Source: Clostridium sp. (lineage in GTDB: Bacteria; Bacteroidota; Bacteroidia; Bacteroidales; Bacteroidaceae). From it: DNA of 64,000 nt. Made by a program: the position numbers and the translations under genes. Location: the NCBI GenBank assembly GCA_023663705.1, contig JAMPGY010000010.1, positions 1-64,000 on the forward strand, given 5' to 3'. Below the pieces are notes generated by a model. It saw only the letters and a list, made by a program, of their open reading frames with translations, was not told the origin of the DNA and searched no databases. Below, one piece after another: positions 54,974 through 61,203 of the stretch (the first letter of the stretch is position 1; every line of letters begins with the position of its first letter).

Positions 54974-55738
54974 TTACTTGTTTTTTTCGATGATTTCTTT
55001 GGCCAGAGCCAGGTGGTTGCGTGCGCCGGTTGAATCCGTGTCGTAGAGAATGGCCGGTACGCCGTGGCTGGGGGCTTCGCTCAGTTTTACGTTACGTTGG
55101 ATAACCGTATTGAAAACCAACTCCTGAAAGTGCCGCTTCACTTCGTCGTAGATTTGGTTGGCCAGTCGGAGACGGCTGTCGTACATCGTGAGCAGGAAAC
55201 CTTCGATGTCCAGTGCCGGGTTCAGTTTCGACTTGATGATCTTGATCGTGTTGAGCAACTGGCTGATACCTTCCAGTGCAAAGTACTCGCATTGTACGGG
55301 GATGATGACGGAATCGGCGGCCGTCAGGGCGTTGACCGTGATCAGTCCCAGCGAGGGGGAACAGTCTATGAGTATGTAGTCGTATTCCTCCTTGAGGGGG
55401 GTCAGCAGAGCCGTCAGGGTCTTTTCGCGGTTGGGCAGATTGAGCATCTCTATTTCTGCGCCTACAAGATCGATGTGTGAGGGGATAATATCCAGCGACT
55501 CGATGTCTGTCGTGTAGATGGCATCGCGCACGTCAACATGGTTGATAATGCACTCATAGATGGAGCAGTCCACTTCGGCTATGTCTACGCCCAGACCGGA
55601 TGAGGCATTGGCCTGCGGGTCGGCGTCCACCAGCAGCACTTTCTTTTCCAGAGTGGCCAGTGAAGCGGCCAGATTCATGGAGGTGGTGGTCTTGCCTACG
55701 CCGCCTTTCTGATTAGCTATTGCAATTATTTTTCCCAT
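54974..55738 (-). CDS. parA: Chromosome-partitioning ATPase ParA (Soj)
   Basis: 254 residues. It begins MGKIIAIANQKGGVGKTT, the deviant Walker A of the ParA/MinD family, with DADPQANASSG and DCSPSLGL following. It segregates chromosome origins with ParB. A TATCTTTG box (complement of 55867-55874) is a probable -7, giving a leader of about 125 bases. First gene of the parAB-DUF5683-mltD-spoT group. Confidence 0.97.
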   Translation of the reverse strand: MGKIIAIANQKGGVGKTTTSMNLAASLATLEKKVLLVDADPQANASSGLGVDIAEVDCSIYECIINHVDVRDAIYTTDIESLDIIPSHIDLVGAEIEMLNLPNREKTLTALLTPLKEEYDYILIDCSPSLGLITVNALTAADSVIIPVQCEYFALEGISQLLNTIKIIKSKLNPALDIEGFLLTMYDSRLRLANQIYDEVKRHFQELVFNTVIQRNVKLSEAPSHGVPAILYDTDSTGARNHLALAKEIIEKNK

Positions 55739-55940
55739 ATCATCTTTGTTTGTGGTGGCAAAGTAACCGAATCTTTCAGGTATGAACCGTATTCCCGGGA
55801 GAAAGTTTTGTTAAATTGTTGATAACTCGGGGTGATTGTTCATAACTTGACACGGCCATCAGGTCGCAAAGATATAATATTTTAGTGAAATTCATGCCAT
55901 TTGCTTCTTTTTTTGTATTTTTGTCGCTCTCAAAAAAACA

Positions 55941-56714
55941 ATGATAATGAATGGGAAACGCCCTTTGATACTGGTGACGAATGACGATGGATACACGGCT
56001 GCAGGCATCTGCGCGCTGACGCGGATAGCGTGCCGCTATGGAGATGTGGTGGTTGTGGCGCCGGACGGACCGCGGTCGGGAGCATCATGCTCCATCACGG
56101 TGCAGGTGCCGGTGTATGTTAATTTGATAAAGGAAGAGGAGGGGCTTAAGGTTTTTGCCTGCACCGGTCGGCCGGTGGATTGTGTCAAGCTCGGATTGGA
56201 GTGTTGTGTGCCCCGTCGGCCGGACTTGTTGCTGAGCGGCATCAATCACGGGAGCAACGCTTCGGTCAACATTCACTATTCGGGCACGATGGGCGCTGTG
56301 TGGGAAGGGTGCATGAAAGGTATCCCCTCCGTGGGATTCTCCTTGGACACTTTCCGCAAGGATGCCGACTTTTCTCCGTTGGAGGAGGCGGTCGGTCGCG
56401 TCATAGCCCATGTGTTGTCGGCCGGACTGCCGCAGGACGTGTGTCTGAACATCAACTTTCCCGAGACGGACGTGATACGCGGTCTTCGGGTGGCGCGCAT
56501 GGGGCGTGGTGCCTGGGGCAACGAATGGATGAGGGCAGAACATCCTCGGGGCGGGCATTACTATTGGCTCACAGGCGACTACATCAACTTGGAACCTGAA
56601 GCACCGGACACGGATATCCGCGTCATGGCGGAGGGGTATGGAGCGGTTACTCCCGTGCAGGTTGACATGACGGCCTATGAGGCCCTGGCCTCTTTAAAAA
56701 CGCTGGAGGGATGA
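55941..56714 (+). CDS. surE: 5'-nucleotidase SurE
   Basis: 257 residues. The divalent-metal site is in LVTNDDGY near the N-terminus and SGINHGSN (about residues 95-102). It dephosphorylates nucleoside monophosphates, and is often linked with stationary-phase survival. A TATTTTTG box (55916-55923) sits upstream. Start may be 55941 or the ATG at 55947. It overlaps lpxB by 4 bp, a pairing common in Bacteroidetes. Confidence 0.95.
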   Translation: MIMNGKRPLILVTNDDGYTAAGICALTRIACRYGDVVVVAPDGPRSGASCSITVQVPVYVNLIKEEEGLKVFACTGRPVDCVKLGLECCVPRRPDLLLSGINHGSNASVNIHYSGTMGAVWEGCMKGIPSVGFSLDTFRKDADFSPLEEAVGRVIAHVLSAGLPQDVCLNINFPETDVIRGLRVARMGRGAWGNEWMRAEHPRGGHYYWLTGDYINLEPEAPDTDIRVMAEGYGAVTPVQVDMTAYEALASLKTLEG

Positions 56715-57859
56715 AATATTATCTGATAGCCGGAGAAGCCAGTGGCGATCTGCATGCTTCTCATCTCATGCGTGCTCTGCGCGGCCGCGACAGCAGGGCG
56801 GAATTCCGTTTCTTCGGCGGAGACCTGATGAAGCGGGAGGGAGGCACTTGTGTGCGCCACTATCGGGAGATGGCCTATATGGGTTTCATTCCCGTACTGA
56901 TGCACCTGCCGGCCATTCTGTCTAATATGAAGCGTTGCCGCGAGGATGTGCTGGCCTGGCGGCCGGATGTGCTCATCCTGATAGACTATCCCGGTTTCAA
57001 TCTCTCGATAGCCGAATACATACACACCCACAGCTGCATTCCTGTCTACTATTATATATCGCCCAAGATTTGGGCATGGAAGGAATACCGCATCAATTCC
57101 ATCCGCAAGTATGTCGACGAAATGTTTTCCATCCTGCCGTTCGAGATTGATTTCTACGAGAAGAAGCATCGCTACCCCATCCACTATGTTGGTAACCCCA
57201 CGGTGGACGAGGTGGCCCGTTTCCGTAGGGAGTATGCGGAGACTCCGGATGAGTTCCGCAAGCGTCATTCGTTGGACGGTCGTCCGGTAATAGCCCTGCT
57301 GGCCGGTAGCCGCCGTCAGGAGATCAAGGACAATCTGCTGCGCATGGTGGAAGCCGCCGCATCGTATGCCGGAGAGTATCAGCTGGTGCTGGCCGGTGCG
57401 CCCAACATCGAACCGGAGTATTACAACTCCTTGTTGGCCGGACGCGCGGTGAAAGTGGTCTATGGCCGGACTTACGCCCTGCTGAGCCACAGTGTGGCCG
57501 CCTTGGTCACCTCCGGTACGGCCACACTGGAGACGGCGCTCTTCCGTGTCCCTCAGGTGGTATGCTATTATGTGGCGTGCGGCCGCCTTGTTTCATGGCT
57601 CCGCCGTCGTTTGCTCAAGGTGCGTTTCATCTCTTTAGTCAACCTGATAGCTGACCGCGAGGTGGTGCCCGAACTGGTGGCCGATGGCATGACGGCGGAC
57701 AACGTGCGCACCCGTCTCCGCCGGATATTGCCTGACGGTGAGGACCGCAATGCCATGCTGCGCGGCTATGAGGATATGGCTGCCCGGTTGGGTCGGGAGG
57801 GAGCGCCGGAAAGAGCCGCTTGTCTCATGACGGATCTGCTGGCGGGGAAAACGGTGTAA
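56711..57859 (+). CDS. lpxB: Lipid-A-disaccharide synthase
   Basis: 382 residues, a GT19 glycosyltransferase that condenses UDP-2,3-diacylglucosamine and lipid X to the lipid A disaccharide at the inner membrane. Present are AGEASGDLHASHL, DYPGFNLSIAEY, YISPKIWAWKEYR and LAGSRRQEI, all family signatures. Length is normal. Translationally coupled to surE. No other lipid A genes are in the window. Confidence 0.97.
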   Translation: MKYYLIAGEASGDLHASHLMRALRGRDSRAEFRFFGGDLMKREGGTCVRHYREMAYMGFIPVLMHLPAILSNMKRCREDVLAWRPDVLILIDYPGFNLSIAEYIHTHSCIPVYYYISPKIWAWKEYRINSIRKYVDEMFSILPFEIDFYEKKHRYPIHYVGNPTVDEVARFRREYAETPDEFRKRHSLDGRPVIALLAGSRRQEIKDNLLRMVEAAASYAGEYQLVLAGAPNIEPEYYNSLLAGRAVKVVYGRTYALLSHSVAALVTSGTATLETALFRVPQVVCYYVACGRLVSWLRRRLLKVRFISLVNLIADREVVPELVADGMTADNVRTRLRRILPDGEDRNAMLRGYEDMAARLGREGAPERAACLMTDLLAGKTV

Positions 57860-57912
57860 TGCGTTCCTGCAAGTCTCCGGATGCGTTATCTGCTCATCCG
57901 GCGGGAAAATCT

Positions 57913-57958
57913 CAGGGTCTGTTCCGGGAACAAGACTATGCGTTCGGAACAGACCCTG
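57913..57958. terminator. Perfect 13-bp inverted repeat after lpxB
   Basis: Arms 57913-57925 and 57946-57958 are perfectly complementary across a 20-base loop, 53 bases past the lpxB stop. GC content suits a terminator, but the following bases are GT-rich with only a delayed T-run (57971-57976). It may instead be a recognition site or mobile-element remnant. Confidence 0.5.
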
Positions 57959-57997
57959 TGGTTCGCACATGTTTTTGCTTATAGAACGGCTCGAAAT

Positions 57998-58063
57998 TTC
58001 CTAATTGGAAAATTTGAATTCTTCAACTGGGAAATTTCATTTTTCCAACTGGAAACCCTTGAT
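57998..58063. repeat. Three 22-bp imperfect tandem repeats with internal dyads
   Basis: Units 57998-58019, 58020-58041 and 58042-58063 are exactly in register. Each contains a TTCC-AACT-GGAA-like dyad (best in the third). They lie between the lpxB inverted repeat and the small gene. Nothing else is seen in 57860-58127. Confidence 0.7.
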
Positions 58064-58127
58064 TATGTTTTTTTCCGCGGTCCGTCTTCTTTTGTAAAGA
58101 GAAGCAGATGGGTTGCGGAACGATTGT

Positions 58128-58286
58128 TTATGGAGCCCAGATCTTCGGCCCCGTGTTCTCATCCAACGAATTTCCCTCCAGACCGTCACCTACGGTGTTG
58201 TCCACGCCGATGCTGGCGGCCAGCATACCTTCCGGAGTCACCGTCAGGATGTCCGTTACGGGTTTCGTGTAATTCTTCTTTTTCAT
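58128..58286 (-). CDS. Small 52-residue protein, end of the cohesin/dockerin operon
   Basis: ATG at 58286, stop TAA at 58130-58128. The N-terminus is basic (MKKKNYTKPVTD), the middle hydrophobic (ILTVTP, MLAASIGV), and the C-terminus acidic (LEGNSLDEN, then GPKIWAP). Small proteins starting MKKKxYxKP with a MLAxSI element recur in Bacteroidales genomes near secreted-protein genes; their role is unknown and this parallel is from memory. It begins 18 bases after the stop of the cohesin-like gene, in the same direction. The short length, codon use like its neighbours and close spacing support it as real. Confidence 0.7.
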   Translation of the reverse strand: MKKKNYTKPVTDILTVTPEGMLAASIGVDNTVGDGLEGNSLDENTGPKIWAP

Positions 58287-58304
58287 GTCTATTGCGGTTG
58301 TTGC

Positions 58305-61196
58305 CTATTTAACAAGTATTTTCTTGCCACTGATCATATAGATTCCTTTCTGCAGACCTTCGGTTGCGGTGGCTGCGGAAACCGAGGAGCGGACACGCAT
58401 GCCGCTCACGGTGTATACGTCTACCTTTGCGGCAGCGGCATCTGTGTCTCGGATGCCGGTCGGGTGGTCGGACCATACGGAGAGAATCACGGCCCGGGCG
58501 TCCGGTTCGATGACGGGGACGGCGGCCATGTCGAGGTAGGCACGGTTGGCGGCCAGCGAGCACCCTTTGCCACAGAGTTTCCAGGTGTTGTTCACCAACA
58601 TGTATTTGCCGCTCAGTTGCGTGTCATTGGCGTCTTTGTGGCCGTTGATGGCTTCCAGCGTGCCGCAGAGTCCGTTGGTCTGAGTGCCAGTCCCCACCGC
58701 CTCTCCGTGATAGGCTGTCACAAGCAGGGTGGAGTCTGCACGGAAGACATAGGGCACACCGGCCTGCAGCATCGTTGCGGGTTCGCTCAGCACAATGCCG
58801 GTTACCGTGCCGTTGCCGTTGGTGGTCTTGCCGGCCACTGGGTAGAAGGTGGCACCGAGGGCGTCGGCTTCGTCTACAGCACAGGGCAGGCAGACGCTTC
58901 CCCAGGACTCCCGGATGAGGCCGGTACGGATGTGGCCGTCGGTGAAGGACATCCTGCGGGCATAGCCGCTATATTCTTCGGTACCGATGCAGGTTACGGG
59001 GAGACTTTGAAATCCGTGGCTGTGGCGGTAGAGGAACGAACGTGAGGCATCCGCATGGCTGAATACGGCACCGTCCCAATCCCAGTGATATGCCTTGGAG
59101 GATAAGTTCAGATTGTCCTCCGATGCACTCAGATACTGGCGTTCTTCGGTCTGAATCGTTCCGGTTTCGGTGTCGACATACCATGAGAGGGTGTGAGCAT
59201 CCGCATTCACCACCTTTCCGTTCACGGTGTGCACCTCCACGGCATTCATGGCATCGGGTGCGGACGGGGTGATGGACAGGGCATACTGTGAGCCGTCGTT
59301 CATCGTAGTCACCAAAGCTGTCGCTTCGCCCGTGAGGGGGAGGGCTTCTACGGGATGAACCACCGTCTGATGGCTGGGTGAAACCATATTCTCGCCTTTG
59401 CGGTTGCTCAGCACGATGTTGCCTATGGTGACGGAATGGCCCACGAAGCCACTTCCGCGGAATGTCATGGTCAGCAATTCGCCGCTTTGTCCGGGCAGAG
59501 GCGTGTTGGTCATGGACAGCAGGATGATGCGGGTGGTGCCGTTCCCCAGGTCGGCCATGCTGACGGTATGGTTTGCCGCGCGGTCGGTCAGCCGGATGTC
59601 CTCCCGGCTCAACGTCATGCCGGGAAGCCAGTCGATGTCAAACTGGAGGGCGACTATGTCCGTGTAGTTGTCCAGGGCAGCCGTGAGGGTATAGGACGAA
59701 TAGTCTTTGTCGGGCGTTCCGTTGAACGTCAGTTGGTTGGGCTCATAGAGACGGCCGTTTACCTCCACAGCTGTCATCCGGGCGTCCGGATCGTTGGTGT
59801 ATAGGTTCATCCGGGTGGCGAAGGTTCCGGCCGTGGCGTTCCGGTAGCTGACATCCAGGGTCGCGCTACCGTAGTTGCCTACAAATAGCGGCAACGGTGT
59901 TTCCACCGTGAAACCCTCCTGCAGGAAGGTGACTCGGTCTATTTCCAAAGGGGCGTTGCCGTAGTTGTGCACGGTGAACTGTCCCGACAGTTTGTCCGTC
60001 ACACGGCCCTCGCCCATGGACAGGGTGGTCGGACAGGATAGTCTGGGCGAGGAGATGCGGATACTGCCGGCGGTGGCGGCTGAGGTCATGTTCTCTCCCT
60101 GCCGGTTGCTGAGGATCGCTGTTTCGGGCGTCAGCGGATAGTGTCCCGTTCTGCCGTCGAGACGGAGCTTGAAGCGTAGCAGTTCTCCGTCGTTGTCGTC
60201 GACAGCCTGGTTGGACGGATGGTAGAATACCAGTTTGAGCAGATTGCCGTTTACGGACGACAGCACGCTGTGGCCGGAGGCCCGGGAACCGCATTCCGCG
60301 CTGCCCTCCACGAAGGTCAGGGCATCGGGTAGCCGGAACGAGATTTCTCCTCCGACAATGGGTTCCATGTTGTTCATGGTCAGCGACACGGTCACTTCCT
60401 CATCGGCCCTGTCCTCGGCCGAGCCTACATGCAGCTCGTTTACGGAAAAAGGGACAGCCGTCACTTCCACTGTATGGTTTCCGGAGGTAGCGTCGCTTCT
60501 CACCTTTATGGTCTCGCTGACGGAGGTTGCCCGTTCCACAGGGGAGTAGGTAACGGTGGCAACTGCTGTTTCACCCGGTGTGATGGTCTGGGAATTGGGC
60601 GTCACCCGGATGATACTTGTCGAGACGTCATACCCCGTGATGTGGAGGTCGGTTGTCCCTGTATTTCGTAGTATGAAGGTTTGGTCGTAAGCCGATCGGA
60701 TAGCCCGCCGTCCGTAGTCGATCGTGGCGGGGCTGACGGAGATACCCGCAGACAGGATGGTGACGGAGCCGCTTTCGTTCGTGGCGGCAAGCGGTTGCCC
60801 CGCGGCATCGCTCAGCACGGTGGCCGGTGTCAGCGGGTAGGTGGCGCCGGTTGTTCCTAAGCGCAGGTCGAAGGTCAGCAAGTCGCCTCCGGTAAGGGGA
60901 GATAGCGACAGGCTATAGACGAACAGGCGCAATTCGCCGTCCGTTTCAGTAGCTTTCAGACTATGACCGGAGGCTCCGGGCAACAGTCGGGCAGACTCCT
61001 CCACATACGTCAGATTCTTATCCAGCGGGATGCGCATCTCGATGGCCGAGACGGGAACGTCGGCTTCGAGGTTCACAGTCAGGCGCACGGTGGCGCCGGG
61101 TTGTCCGTTGGCCGTGTCTATCCTGACGAGATTGTCTGCATGGCCGCCGATGACGGCCATGCAGACGATGAGGGTGAGAATGAATCTATTCCACAT
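58305..61196 (-). CDS. Secreted protein with three cohesin-like and two ASH-like domains
   Basis: 963 residues. Signal peptide about 1-20. Three homologous cohesin-like domains lie at about 22-150, 253-380 and 487-615. Each starts with a strand like QPGATVRLTVNLEA, has a hydrophobic 'IEMRIPL' strand, and ends with a motif such as LSNRQGENM or LSNRKGENM. Between them are two domains of the ASH/DUF1573 type (about 155-250 and 385-480: 'VSPATIDYG...NTGTTDLHI' and 'LSMGEG...NYGNAPLEI'). Residues about 620-890 are a beta-rich region of unknown fold. The C-terminus (VDVYTVSGMRV, then GIYMISGKKILVK) is a type IX cargo tail. It lies 7 bases downstream of the dockerin-bearing subtilase. A scaffold or adhesin is likely; catalytic residues are not visible. 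Confidence 0.85.
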   Translation of the reverse strand: MWNRFILTLIVCMAVIGGHADNLVRIDTANGQPGATVRLTVNLEADVPVSAIEMRIPLDKNLTYVEESARLLPGASGHSLKATETDGELRLFVYSLSLSPLTGGDLLTFDLRLGTTGATYPLTPATVLSDAAGQPLAATNESGSVTILSAGISVSPATIDYGRRAIRSAYDQTFILRNTGTTDLHITGYDVSTSIIRVTPNSQTITPGETAVATVTYSPVERATSVSETIKVRSDATSGNHTVEVTAVPFSVNELHVGSAEDRADEEVTVSLTMNNMEPIVGGEISFRLPDALTFVEGSAECGSRASGHSVLSSVNGNLLKLVFYHPSNQAVDDNDGELLRFKLRLDGRTGHYPLTPETAILSNRQGENMTSAATAGSIRISSPRLSCPTTLSMGEGRVTDKLSGQFTVHNYGNAPLEIDRVTFLQEGFTVETPLPLFVGNYGSATLDVSYRNATAGTFATRMNLYTNDPDARMTAVEVNGRLYEPNQLTFNGTPDKDYSSYTLTAALDNYTDIVALQFDIDWLPGMTLSREDIRLTDRAANHTVSMADLGNGTTRIILLSMTNTPLPGQSGELLTMTFRGSGFVGHSVTIGNIVLSNRKGENMVSPSHQTVVHPVEALPLTGEATALVTTMNDGSQYALSITPSAPDAMNAVEVHTVNGKVVNADAHTLSWYVDTETGTIQTEERQYLSASEDNLNLSSKAYHWDWDGAVFSHADASRSFLYRHSHGFQSLPVTCIGTEEYSGYARRMSFTDGHIRTGLIRESWGSVCLPCAVDEADALGATFYPVAGKTTNGNGTVTGIVLSEPATMLQAGVPYVFRADSTLLVTAYHGEAVGTGTQTNGLCGTLEAINGHKDANDTQLSGKYMLVNNTWKLCGKGCSLAANRAYLDMAAVPVIEPDARAVILSVWSDHPTGIRDTDAAAAKVDVYTVSGMRVRSSVSAATATEGLQKGIYMISGKKILVK

Positions 61197-61203
61197 GACT
61201 CTC

